From Gemmatimonadota bacterium (GTDB lineage: Bacteria > Gemmatimonadota > Gemmatimonadetes > Longimicrobiales > Gaopeijiaceae), in NCBI GenBank assembly GCA_028875075.1, contig JAPPGF010000013.1, forward strand, positions 1 through 60,369: a stretch of DNA of 60,369 nucleotides, read 5' to 3'. Below, in pieces: positions 7,918-15,328 of the stretch. The position numbers and the translations under genes are program-made. A model generated the notes under the pieces. That model saw nothing but the letters and a program-made list of their open reading frames with translations, had not been told where the DNA came from and did no database searches. Within the stretch, counting starts at the first letter, position 1; each line of letters begins with the position of its first letter.

Positions 7918-8574
7918 GCGCTCGGGTGGCCCGAGGACGGAGCCACGGCCCTTTCCGTCTCGCAGCACCCAGGTCCCGTCACGTGCGCCAAGGACCTCAG
8001 GGTGCTCGCCGACCACGTCCTGGTGTGCCCGGGCAATCATCAGGGCCGCTTGCTCCTTGTCGCAGCAGCCGTATTCGTCGCTCGTTCCCCAGATGACGAT
8101 GCTCCCGTCGGGCTCGAACCGGGCCCAGGCCCCTCCCAGGGGATCGACATGCGTGTGTTCGAAGCCGAGATCCTTTATCTCGGCCCGGGTGTTTGCGAGG
8201 ATCTCGCGGTGCCATGCGTCGCCCGAACGCAGGCAGATCATTCGCTCGAATCCGCCACCGGCGAGCCGTACCAGCAGGATCTTGCCGTGGTAGCCCGCGG
8301 GCAGCTCGACCTCGGCTACCATCCGCGCCGGGTCCGGCCCATGAGAGAGAAGACCATCCAGCGCGGCTGCCCGGCGCGTCAGGCGTCTGGCCTCCCCGAT
8401 CTCCCCTGCTGCCTGACTCCGGCTTGCCCGGGTCTCACACTCGAGGATCAGCGCCCTCGCGGCGGTGGCATCCAGTTCGCCCCGCCCTGACTTAAGCAGG
8501 TCGATAGCGAGCTCCAGCCGCATCTCTCTTAGCAGGCGGGTGACGCGCAAAGAGGGCTGGGGGGAACCGCGCAT
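7912..8574 (-). CDS. Protein with a Janus/PHPT1-like (phosphohistidine phosphatase-like) domain
   Basis: This is a 220-residue cytosolic protein. Residues about 10-80 are helical and rich in Arg, Glu and Ala. Residues about 97-190 resemble the Janus/Ocnus fold of 14-kDa phosphohistidine phosphatase in the same order: a strand KILLVRL, a loop strand RMICLRSG, then AWHREILANTRAEI (His122 at the place of the catalytic His in YHADIY), DPLGGAWARFEPDG (LGG motif) and SIVIWGTSDEYGCCDKEQAA (matching the VYGYSxxYGxxxHxxA segment). The family assignment rests on motif order alone, so it is moderate. The start is uncertain: ATG 8574 lacks a good ribosome site, ATG 8523 is another choice, and a longer frame reaches 8670. 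A role in protein-histidine or small-molecule phosphate removal is inference. Confidence 0.6.
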   Translation of the reverse strand: MRGSPQPSLRVTRLLREMRLELAIDLLKSGRGELDATAARALILECETRASRSQAAGEIGEARRLTRRAAALDGLLSHGPDPARMVAEVELPAGYHGKILLVRLAGGGFERMICLRSGDAWHREILANTRAEIKDLGFEHTHVDPLGGAWARFEPDGSIVIWGTSDEYGCCDKEQAALMIARAHQDVVGEHPEVLGARDGTWVLRDGKGRGSVLGPPERL

Positions 8575-8659
8575 TGTAGCGGACGAGCCGGGTGTGGGCG
8601 GAGGGTGCGTCGGCCGCGTGCCGCCCTGTACCCGGTGCGCGGTTGACTCCGTTCGCGCT

Positions 8660-10108
8660 TCAGCCTCCAATCGCGCGAACCGTCTCGACGAGCTCGGCGA
8701 ACGTCGCCACGTCGCCGTGGATGGGCGCGAACCGGTCGATTCTCAAGCCGAGGGCCCGAACCTGCTCCAACAGGTTCGCCTCCCTCGGTGGCGCCTGCCG
8801 GCCCGGCGAGAACGGGTCCCCCTCGATCATGATCCGCTCCCGGGGAAGGTAAACCAACAACATCCCATCGGCATGAGTGCTGTTCTTCAGCCGATGGATC
8901 ACGAGGGTCCGATCTCCTTCAGTCAACTCGTACGGACCGTCTCCCGACACGGTTTCGATGGAGAGCGGTCTCGGGTTCTGCGCGAGGTGATCCTGAATCA
9001 CGGTGTGAGGTCGCGCCACGACCTCCTCGAAGTAGGCGCGGTGAAGCTCGTGCGTGATCACGGTGAGTCCCTCCGCAACCGCCGCGCGAATGCCCCCCGA
9101 GTGATCGGAGTGGAAATGTGTGTTGATGACGTACTGTAGCGGCTTTTCGCCCAAGATCTCGCGCGCCGTCTCAATGACCGCGAGCGTGTGCTGGTCGTTC
9201 CGAGGCGCTTCAACGAGGACACCGAACGAAGGAAACTCGATCAGGGTGCTGTTGTAGCCGGCACGGAGATACCAGACACCAGCCGCCAGTCGCTCCGATG
9301 TGACCTCGGTCGGGGGGGGAACGGGGTCCGGCGCAGAGGCGACGTCGTCAGGCGCCGCCAGGTCCTGGATGTCACCGTTCACCTCATTGCTGACCGTAAA
9401 GTCCCCATTCCTGTACTTGTCGAGCGTCTGCGAAATCGTGCGCGGCAGGGTGAGTTCACCAGATTCCTCCCAGTCGCTGAAGGACGTTGCGATCACGACG
9501 TCCCCCAACATCGGGTTGTATCCCGTCGATTCGATACGAGTCGGTACTCCGGCCTCGTCGATGTGAAGCGTCAGGCGCGGACCATCGACCGGCGTGACAT
9601 CCACGGCGTGGCCACCCGCTTCCTCGCGCAGCTCACCGAGTGTCGTGCCACCTTCCAGCGCCGCCTTCAGGAGCGGCAGCGGGTGGTGGTAGAACTCGGC
9701 GTGGCGATCCCGACCGGTCTGTGCGGCCAGGCGCGTCGTGCTCCCGTCCGCTCGGACGTCGTACGCGACGCCGCCGTCAACGGCCTGGCTCAACGGCTGA
9801 CGATTCACCGGGCTCGAGCTGATGAAGTGACCCGTGCGCACTTGGTCCACACGCCAGCGTCTGTTCTGGAGGTCTACCTCCCTCCGGTACTCGTGGAGCT
9901 CGTAGACCGGGAGGTCCGCGTCAGGGCTCAGTTGCTGGTGTAGTCGGTACGTCTGACCGGTGCCCTCCAGGACGAGGGTGTTCGCCGCCGCGATGGCCTC
10001 GGCGCCTCCCAGGGCGTCCGCGGCATCCTCGATCACGCTCTCCGACGTGGCGGAGCAGCCCTGGAACAGGGCAGCTAAGATCAGTACGAGGCTCGGGTGG
10101 CGGCTCAT
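8660..10108 (-). CDS. MBL-fold metallo-hydrolase lipoprotein
   Basis: This is a 482-residue protein. The N-terminus is a lipoprotein signal, LVLILAALFQGC, with Cys18 the predicted acylation site. Residues about 25-265 form an N-terminal beta-rich domain resembling those that carry lipoprotein-linked substrates (LTLHIDEAGVPTRIES, TLPRTISQTLDKYRNGDF). Residues about 270-480 are a metallo-beta-lactamase domain with a complete HxHxDH motif: His331, His333, Asp335, His336. Further ligand candidates are the His in STHADG, the Asp in IEGDPF and the final IHGD. GAGGAG lies 9-10 nt before the ATG. The substrate is unknown; it is probably a periplasmic lactonase-, esterase- or phosphodiesterase-type enzyme. 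It is upstream of the Janus-like gene on the same strand and may be co-transcribed. Confidence 0.85.
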   Translation of the reverse strand: MSRHPSLVLILAALFQGCSATSESVIEDAADALGGAEAIAAANTLVLEGTGQTYRLHQQLSPDADLPVYELHEYRREVDLQNRRWRVDQVRTGHFISSSPVNRQPLSQAVDGGVAYDVRADGSTTRLAAQTGRDRHAEFYHHPLPLLKAALEGGTTLGELREEAGGHAVDVTPVDGPRLTLHIDEAGVPTRIESTGYNPMLGDVVIATSFSDWEESGELTLPRTISQTLDKYRNGDFTVSNEVNGDIQDLAAPDDVASAPDPVPPPTEVTSERLAAGVWYLRAGYNSTLIEFPSFGVLVEAPRNDQHTLAVIETAREILGEKPLQYVINTHFHSDHSGGIRAAVAEGLTVITHELHRAYFEEVVARPHTVIQDHLAQNPRPLSIETVSGDGPYELTEGDRTLVIHRLKNSTHADGMLLVYLPRERIMIEGDPFSPGRQAPPREANLLEQVRALGLRIDRFAPIHGDVATFAELVETVRAIGG

Positions 10109-10241
10109 GGCTGGGCTCCTCTGCGGCGGAACCGCGAGTAGTGCTTGTCTGTTGACGACTGACGCTACCTGCCCACCGTGGGGCTGGCAAGGAACCGTCA
10201 GAATTCGTGCCCGTCCGTGTCGCTTATCGCTTCGCGGGTTC

Positions 10242-10297
10242 GGGACTTAAAATCCCCCGGGCTTCGGCCCTTGAGGGTTCGAATCCCTCTGCCGGCA
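10242..10297 (+). tRNA. 3' fragment of tRNA-Leu(TAA), likely attachment-site scar or tRNA relic
   Basis: The 3' two thirds of a class II tRNA are present. There is an anticodon stem-loop with GGGA/TCCC around CTTAAAA (anticodon TAA at 10248-10250), a long variable arm GGGC-TTCG-GCCC (10259-10270), and a perfect T arm GAGGG-TTCGAAT-CCCTC (10273-10289). The acceptor strand TGCCGGC and discriminator A follow, with no encoded CCA. No D arm precedes it: the GG-containing D loop and the AGAC element are missing. The only sequence that could pair with the acceptor, GCTGGCA at 10183, would give a 115-nt molecule with no D stem. A 3' tRNA half starting at the anticodon arm is what integrase-mediated insertion leaves behind. 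Confidence 0.6.
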
Positions 10298-10446
10298 TCG
10301 CACGACAGAGGGTGCCCGTGACGTTCGGGATTCCGGCGGACGGAGCACGACTGACGATAACCGATGCCCAGAACGAGGCGCTGACGCGGTTCACTGAGAC
10401 TGGCCGGCGCGGCCGAGGAATGAGCCAACAACTGGACATATAGACA

Positions 10447-10959
10447 ATGGAATCCTCGTACCTGGTGTGGATAGCGGTCGCCACCGTCGCGGTTCTCGCA
10501 TTCCTCTTCGTGTTGGGGAATGTCGTCCTCGGATGGGGGGAGTGGCTGCGTGGGCGGCGGAACATCGACATGTCGCTCGATGCGGGCGTGCGCCACCTCC
10601 TCGACGGTTACCTGAACGAATTCGCGCGCCGTATCGGGTGGGACCACGAATCGACCGAGAAGCTGCGCGCCGCGGGTGAAGAGGTGCTCATGAGCCTGGC
10701 CGGGCACGATGAGGACATCTCGGGACTGCGTCGCCTGCGGGTATCCGTGCGCCAGGAGAAGGGTACCGCCGTGATGGAATTCCTGGCCGCACCCCAGGGC
10801 ACGAACTTCGAGGAACAGATCAAGCTGCTCGAGCAGCACGCGGTTCCGGTCGAGCAGGAGCTGTCGCTTCGGCTGCTCAAGCACTATGCGTCATCGGTTC
10901 GCCACCGGCATTACCACCTGAACGATCTGGTGACGGTGAGGGTGGAGCGGTCGCGGTAG
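10447..10959 (+). pseudogene. Probable C-terminal piece of a permease fused to a regulatory ATPase-like domain
   Basis: A 170-residue frame has one membrane segment (YLVWIAVATVAVLAFLFVLGNVVLG) and then a cytoplasmic domain: YLNEFARRIGWDHESTEKLRAAGEEVLMSL, QEKGTAVMEFLAAPQG, LSLRLLKHYASSVRHRHYH. From memory, the latter resembles the tail found after xanthine/uracil (NCS2) permeases in some bacteria, where a histidine-kinase-like ATPase fold follows the last helix. Here the eleven or so preceding helices are missing, no ribosome site precedes the ATG, and the tRNA fragment lies 150 bp upstream. I infer a 5'-truncated gene. It could instead be a genuine small anchored protein; this choice is not secure. 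Confidence 0.45.
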
Positions 10960-11085
10960 GGGCGGATGCCTCCGCCCTACTCCTCCGCGCAAGCTCGGCG
11001 AGGAGCCGCTCCATGTCGATGGTCAGATCGTGCCCCGGGCACTTGAGGTGCCGCGGTCGGGTTGTAGCGAAGGGAGGCCTGGGGA

Positions 11086-11469
11086 TCAGGGGCTGCTGCG
11101 CAGGATCGCCACGAGCACCAGCAGCCATCCGGCGATGAGCATCACGCCGCCGATCGGCGTGATGGCGCCGAGCCAGCGGGGTCCGGTCAGGACGAGCAGG
11201 TAGAGGCTGCCCGAAAAGACCAGCGTCCCGGCTACCATCAGCCATCCCGCCCAGCCCGTCAGTGGACCGGCCAAGCGGGTGGACAGCCATGCGATCCCGA
11301 TCAGCCCGAGCGCGTGGTACATCTGATAGCGGACCGCGGTCTCGAAGATCTCGAGGTCCCGTGGTTCCAGCCGGGCCCTGAGCGCGTGGGCTCCGAAAGC
11401 ACCCAGCGCCACCGCCAGCAGCGCCAGCGCGGCCCCGCTCGCGGCCAGGGCACGCGCCAGGATGCTCAC
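11086..11469 (-). CDS. DUF423 (YgdD-type) inner-membrane protein
   Basis: This 127-residue protein has four membrane helices and the family pattern: ALGAFGAHALRARLEPRDLEIFETAVRYQMYHALGLI, then a small loop, SGSLYLLVLTGPRWLGAITPIGGVMLIAGW. GAFGAHxL, W/FxTAVxYQMxHALxLL and FSGSLYxLxLxG are diagnostic. The function of the family is unknown. It ends the minus-strand unit that begins with gamma-glutamyltransferase; the intervening gap is only 12 bp, so the two are very likely one transcript. Confidence 0.95.
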   Translation of the reverse strand: MSILARALAASGAALALLAVALGAFGAHALRARLEPRDLEIFETAVRYQMYHALGLIGIAWLSTRLAGPLTGWAGWLMVAGTLVFSGSLYLLVLTGPRWLGAITPIGGVMLIAGWLLVLVAILRSSP

Positions 11470-11481
11470 GGGCTCTTCTCC

Positions 11482-13260
11482 TCAGTACGCAATGGCGTAT
11501 GCCTCCCGTCTCGGGTCGGCGGCGGCGGTAAGGGTGCCGTCGCGATCCCGGAGGATCATGTGGGCGCCCCCGAAGATCGCCGTCCATCCATGCACGACGT
11601 CGACCTGGTGACCCAAGGCCGCGAGCTCTGCCAACACCGTCTCGTCAATGCGGTCCTCGAAAGCCACCTGGAGCCCCACGTAGCTGCGGAAGCGGGGCGC
11701 CTCGATCGCGGCCTGGGGGGTCATTCCGAAGAGCACCATGTTGTTGACGATCTGGATCAAGCTCTGCGGCTGGCTGTCGCCCCCGGGCGTGCCCAGGGTG
11801 AAGGCGAAGCTCCCGTCGCCGTGGAGCGCCATCATGGGCGAGAGCGTGTGGTAAGGCCGCTTGCCGGGCGCGACGATGTTGGGATGGCCCGCCTCGAGGT
11901 TGAAGAGGGCGCCCCGGTTATGTAGCACGATTCCCGTCTCGGGCTCGAGCAGACCCGAGCCGAAGCCGTCGAACAGGCTCTGGATCCAGCTCACCGCGTT
12001 GCCCCACTGGTCCACGGCGGTGAGATAGACGGTGTCGCCGGAATCGTCCGGTGACCCACGGCCACCGGCGGCCGCGTCGGTCCCCACTCCCGCCGCGCGC
12101 GCCTCGGCCGCGGCGTCCGCGTCCACCATGCCGGCGCGCCGGGCCAGGTAGTCGGGATCCAGCAGGCGGTCCAGGGGGATGTCGCTGAACTCCGGGTCGA
12201 CGGCCCACTGGTCGCGGTCGGCGAAGGCCAGCTTCTTCATCTCGATCAGGGTGTGGAGATAGCCGGCCGTGTTGTGGCCCAACTCCTTCATGGCCAACGA
12301 TTTCGCCATCTCGAACAGCTGCAGCTGGGCGATTCCCTGGGTGTTGGGCGGCATCACCAGCATGGTGTAATCCTCGTAGTCGCCGCGCAGCGGCTCCACC
12401 CAGGTCGTGGTGTGCGCGGCCAGGTCCGGAGCGCGCACGTAGCCGCCCTCCGCCTCGAGGAAGTCGCCGACGCGGTCGGCCACGAATCCCCGGTAGAAGC
12501 CGTCCTTGCCGTCGCGGGCGATGCGCTCCAGGGTCGTGCCCAGGGCGGGGTTCCTGAGCAGGCTGCCCACCGGCGGCGGCTCACCGCCCGGCAGGTAAAG
12601 CGCACGCGCATGGTCGTTCAGCACCGGCGAAAAGTCCGTGATGTCGCTGGCGAGCCGGGTGGAGACCGGGAAGCCGTCGCGGGCGTAGCCGATCGCGGGC
12701 TCCAGGAGCTCAGCCAGCGGCTGGGTGCCGAAGCGCTGCAGGGCGTCCACCCAGGCGGCCACCGCGCCGGGCACCGAGACCGAGAGGGGGCCGTCACGGG
12801 GAACCCGGTCGAGTTCGCGTTCGTCGAAGAGGGCGGGCGTGGCGAGCGCGCCGGAGCGCCCGCTTCCGTTCATCGCGTACACGCGCCCGCTCTCCGCTTC
12901 GTAGTAGATCATGAAGGCGTCACCCCCGACGCCGTTCATGTGCGGGCGCACCACGGCCAGCACCCCCGCCATGGCGATCGCCGCGTCGATGGCGTTGCCG
13001 CCCCGTCGCAGCACCTCGTGACCCGCGGCGGCCGCAAGCGGATGACCGGCCGATACGGCCGCGGTGACGCCGCGCACGTCAGGACGGTTGGTGGCGGGGA
13101 AGACAACCTCTCCCGAGCCCCGTCCGGTCGAGCCGGTCTGGGCCGGCGCCTCCGCGATCTCGCACGCGGTCGCGGCGAGGAGGACACAGCTGCCTGCCAG
13201 GGTAATGGCCGAAGTCGGGCCTGCGGTCAGGCGTCGGGCTCTTGCGGGAGCTTCGCGCAT
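11482..13260 (-). CDS. ggt: Gamma-glutamyltransferase
   Basis: This is a 592-residue Ntn-hydrolase precursor with a lipoprotein-type leader (SCVLLAATACEI). The enzyme cleaves the gamma-glutamyl bond of glutathione and related peptides in the periplasm after self-cleavage into two chains. Self-processing occurs before the nucleophilic Thr410 in SGDTVYLTAVDQWGNAVS. Other hallmarks are AAAGHEVLRRGGNAIDAAIA, RPHMNGVGGDAFM, PPNTQGIAQLQ and the C-terminal LGTPGGDSQPQSLIQ. ATG 13260 is preferred over an in-frame ATG at 13329 because it begins the signal peptide and has AGGAAT upstream. Length fits the family (550-600). It may supply cysteine or glutamate, or detoxify glutathione conjugates. Confidence 0.93.
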   Translation of the reverse strand: MREAPARARRLTAGPTSAITLAGSCVLLAATACEIAEAPAQTGSTGRGSGEVVFPATNRPDVRGVTAAVSAGHPLAAAAGHEVLRRGGNAIDAAIAMAGVLAVVRPHMNGVGGDAFMIYYEAESGRVYAMNGSGRSGALATPALFDERELDRVPRDGPLSVSVPGAVAAWVDALQRFGTQPLAELLEPAIGYARDGFPVSTRLASDITDFSPVLNDHARALYLPGGEPPPVGSLLRNPALGTTLERIARDGKDGFYRGFVADRVGDFLEAEGGYVRAPDLAAHTTTWVEPLRGDYEDYTMLVMPPNTQGIAQLQLFEMAKSLAMKELGHNTAGYLHTLIEMKKLAFADRDQWAVDPEFSDIPLDRLLDPDYLARRAGMVDADAAAEARAAGVGTDAAAGGRGSPDDSGDTVYLTAVDQWGNAVSWIQSLFDGFGSGLLEPETGIVLHNRGALFNLEAGHPNIVAPGKRPYHTLSPMMALHGDGSFAFTLGTPGGDSQPQSLIQIVNNMVLFGMTPQAAIEAPRFRSYVGLQVAFEDRIDETVLAELAALGHQVDVVHGWTAIFGGAHMILRDRDGTLTAAADPRREAYAIAY

Positions 13261-13539
13261 GAATGGGATTCCTGGGTTTCGGTTCGTCGTCGGCTTGCTG
13301 GGAGCGGGAGATGTCCGTGCGGTCTCCACCGTGCAGGATGCTACCGCGAGGTGGTCCCGCGCTAGCCCACAGCCATCGGATACGACGCCCTGCTCAACCG
13401 GGCGGCATGCCGGCGCTGACCGCCATCACGGCCGTGAGCGCGGGCAAACGTACGTCCGCGGGGTCGAACGCACTCCTGGGCGGCGTTGCACGAAACCCCT
13501 GTAATTCCTGGCTGCCCCCGGGAGTGGTGTCATGGAGGA

Positions 13540-13568
13540 ATGACAGAAGTAAGGAAAATACTTACGAT
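13540..13568 (+). promoter_or_regulatory. mazEF promoter with inverted-repeat operator in the spacer
   Basis: A -35-like ATGACA (13540-13545) and a -10-like TACGAT (13563-13568) are 17 bp apart and lie 35 bp before the antitoxin ATG. Within the spacer and -10 is an inverted repeat GTAAG-N7-CTTAC (13549-13565), placed so that a bound antitoxin would block polymerase. Autoregulation is usual for MazE/AbrB antitoxins; that this repeat is the operator is inference. Confidence 0.5.
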
Positions 13569-13602
13569 AGAACGCGTGTCCAACCGCCCCCAAGGTGAGC
13601 GT

Positions 13603-13821
13603 ATGATCGTCAGCAAGCTGACTTCCAAGGCCCAGACCACCATCCCGCAGCCGATCCGCGTAGCGCTCGGGCTTCAGCCAGGGGACGAGCTCTCGTACGA
13701 GATCGTCGACGGGCGGGTCATGCTCAACAAGGTGCAACGAGGGACCACGACGGACGACCCGTTCCGCACCTTCGAGGAATGGCGCTCTGAAGCGGATGCC
13801 AGGGCCTATGCAGACCTTTGA
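13603..13821 (+). CDS. mazE: AbrB/MazE-family antitoxin
   Basis: This 72-residue protein has the swapped-hairpin DNA-binding domain at its N-terminus: MIVSKLTSKAQTTIPQPIR, then ALGLQPGDELSYEIVDG and RVMLNKV. The SKAQTTIPxxIRxxLGLxPGDxL series is the AbrB/MazE/SpoVT signature. The acidic, Arg- and Ala-rich tail (DDPFRTFEEWRSEADARAYADL) is suited to binding a toxin. ATG 13603 is chosen over upstream starts because AAGGTGAG precedes it and the domain starts there. It overlaps the toxin gene, the usual antitoxin-first arrangement. Confidence 0.9.
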   Translation: MIVSKLTSKAQTTIPQPIRVALGLQPGDELSYEIVDGRVMLNKVQRGTTTDDPFRTFEEWRSEADARAYADL

Positions 13822-14149
13822 GCGCGGTGACGTGATCAAGGTGCCGTTCCCGTATACGGACCGCGCGACGCGGCAGTCGAGACCGGCCGTGGTGGTCTCG
13901 ACGGCTCAACTCCAGGATCTGCACGGACTCTTGTGGGTCGTCATGATCACCAGCGCCGAGAACCGGGGCTGGCCCGACGATGTGCCGGTCACCAACCTGA
14001 AGCTGGCGGGCCTCCCCTCCCCTTCCGTCATCCGCAGCGCCAAGATAGCGACGATCGACGCATCTGACGCCTCGAAGCTGGGGCGGGTGTCGGCGGACCA
14101 GGTCAGACGCATCACGGGCAAGATCAGACAGCGGTTGGGGGCTGTGTGA
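13808..14149 (+). CDS. mazF: MazF/PemK-family mRNA interferase toxin
   Basis: This 113-residue protein matches PemK/MazF endoribonucleases, which cut mRNA at short motifs: QTFERGDVIKVPFPYTDRATRQSRPAVVVST, WVVMITSAENRGWPDDVPV, SVIRSAKIATIDAS and a C-terminal helix VRRITGKIRQRLG. RGDVIxVPFPYTD and the RPAVVVS strand are diagnostic, and the SVIRSAKIATID strand holds the catalytic region. It starts 14 bp inside the antitoxin gene (another ATG lies 12 bp earlier). Toxin and antitoxin are probably translationally coupled. Cleavage specificity cannot be read from sequence. Confidence 0.9.
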   Translation: MQTFERGDVIKVPFPYTDRATRQSRPAVVVSTAQLQDLHGLLWVVMITSAENRGWPDDVPVTNLKLAGLPSPSVIRSAKIATIDASDASKLGRVSADQVRRITGKIRQRLGAV

Positions 14150-14603
14150 ACGGTGCCGCAAGAGCGGCCGCGGTCACGGCCTCGAGTGGCTTCCAGTATC
14201 CGGCGCGCCATCCGATGTCCGCCTCCTCCATTCGAGTCGGCGACCTGGGAACCGTCGGCCCGTGCACTCGTGGGCGGCGGCGAGGCTCTCGACCATGCCG
14301 CGCACCCGCGTCTCGATGGCGGGGATCGATCCCGGGCAATGCTGCTGCCCGGTCCGGTAGGCTCGTAGGAGAGTCGACGACGGGCGCGAAACAGGCCCGG
14401 CGTTCGCGGAGGTGAAGGACCTGCCGTCCTCTGCAGCGGTCACCTCTTCGTCCCGGTCCTTCAGGCTGGCCACTCTCTGATACCGATGTCACGCACGACA
14501 GTGTAGCCCCTCGCCGCAGCCCGCCGGCCAGCCTCCGATTCAGGCACTGGAGTTGTCTCGGCCGGCCGGATGATGTGGCCTTGAGGGGGAGTCGTACCTG
14601 CCG
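14150..14603. other. Intergenic stretch, possibly a decayed gene on the minus strand
   Basis: About 450 bp follow mazF with no intact gene. On the minus strand two overlapping frames contain moderately protein-like stretches (SIPAIETRVRGMVESLAAAHECTG in one, EEADIGWRAGYWKPLEAVTAAALA in the other), which might be one frameshifted gene. I do not recognise a family, so no function is assigned. Confidence 0.35.
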
Positions 14604-14632
14604 TTGCATAACAGACATTTGTCTGGTATACT
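14604..14632 (+). promoter_or_regulatory. lexA promoter with embedded LexA operator (SOS box)
   Basis: A -35 box TTGCAT (14604-14609), a 17-bp spacer and a -10 box TATACT (14627-14632) form a near-consensus sigma70 promoter. The spacer contains the inverted repeat CAGACA-TT-TGTCTG (14612-14625), ideally placed for repression. Transcription should begin 7-8 bp after the -10, at or next to the lexA ATG (14640), so the message appears leaderless. That the repeat binds LexA is inferred from its position before lexA and the mutasome genes. Confidence 0.75.
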
Positions 14633-14639
14633 CCGCCTC

Positions 14640-15248
14640 ATGTCACCCATCACCCCGCCGGGCGAGACGCGCGAGAGGATCTACCGGTTTGTTCGCCGCC
14701 GGATTCTCGAGGGGCTCCCCCCCACGGTCCGCGAAGTCAAGGAGGCGTTCCGCTTCAGGGCGGTGCAGACGGCCCGGCAGCACCTCGAGCGCCTCGTGGC
14801 GGAGGGGAGCCTGGTCAAGGTGCAGGGCAAGTCCAGGCTCTACCGCCTGCCCGGGCGGGTGGAGACGCTGCTCGTTCCGCTGCTGGGGCGGGTCCAGGCC
14901 GGCGGGCTCCAGGTGGCGGTCGAAGAGTGCGAGGGCTACCTGCTGGCCGAGCGGAGGGGCTCGGAGGAGATGTTCGCGCTCCGGGTCCAGGGCGAGAGCA
15001 TGAGCGGGGCGGGCATCCTTCCGGGCGACGTCGTCATCGCGAGGCGCCAGCCGGAGGCCTCCTCGGGCGACGTCGTCGTGGCCCTGGTGGGTGACGAGGC
15101 CACCATCAAGACGCTCCGCCTGAGCCGGGACGGGATCGAGCTGCATGCGGAGAACCCCGACTTCGGGCCGATCATCCCGCGCCCCGAGGAATGCACGATC
15201 CTCGGCAAGGTGGTCGAGGTGAGGCGCTACCTGGAAGGGTTCGCCTGA
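14640..15248 (+). CDS. lexA: LexA SOS repressor
   Basis: This 202-residue repressor has an N-terminal winged helix-turn-helix (residues about 10-68: RERIYRFVRRRILEGLPPTVREVKEAF) and a C-terminal S24 self-cleaving peptidase domain. The scissile Ala87-Gly88 is in GRVQAGGL, the nucleophile Ser120 in VQGESMSGAGILPGD, and the general base Lys157 in GDEATIKTLRL; all are intact. The ATG at 14640 falls where transcription should begin, and an upstream in-frame ATG at 14604 lies inside the -35 box, so it is rejected. LexA should repress itself and the downstream imuA, imuB and dnaE2 until RecA-stimulated self-cleavage after DNA damage. Confidence 0.93.
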   Translation: MSPITPPGETRERIYRFVRRRILEGLPPTVREVKEAFRFRAVQTARQHLERLVAEGSLVKVQGKSRLYRLPGRVETLLVPLLGRVQAGGLQVAVEECEGYLLAERRGSEEMFALRVQGESMSGAGILPGDVVIARRQPEASSGDVVVALVGDEATIKTLRLSRDGIELHAENPDFGPIIPRPEECTILGKVVEVRRYLEGFA

Positions 15249-15328
15249 GGCCCGGCCGGGAAAGCCGGGGAGGCGCACCTGCCGCACCCGCATCCCCTCC
15301 TGCCCTCCCGTGACATGCACCGGAAGCC

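Noticed and set aside
10183-10297. A complete tRNA-Leu using GCTGGCA at 10183 as the 5' acceptor strand
   Set aside because: It would be 115 nt long and has no D arm or conserved D-loop bases; the pairing is probably chance in GC-rich DNA.
10877-11085. Small minus-strand peptide containing HLKCPGHDLTIDMERLLAELARR after DUF423
   Set aside because: It has no start codon with a ribosome site, overlaps an opposing frame and matches no family I know.
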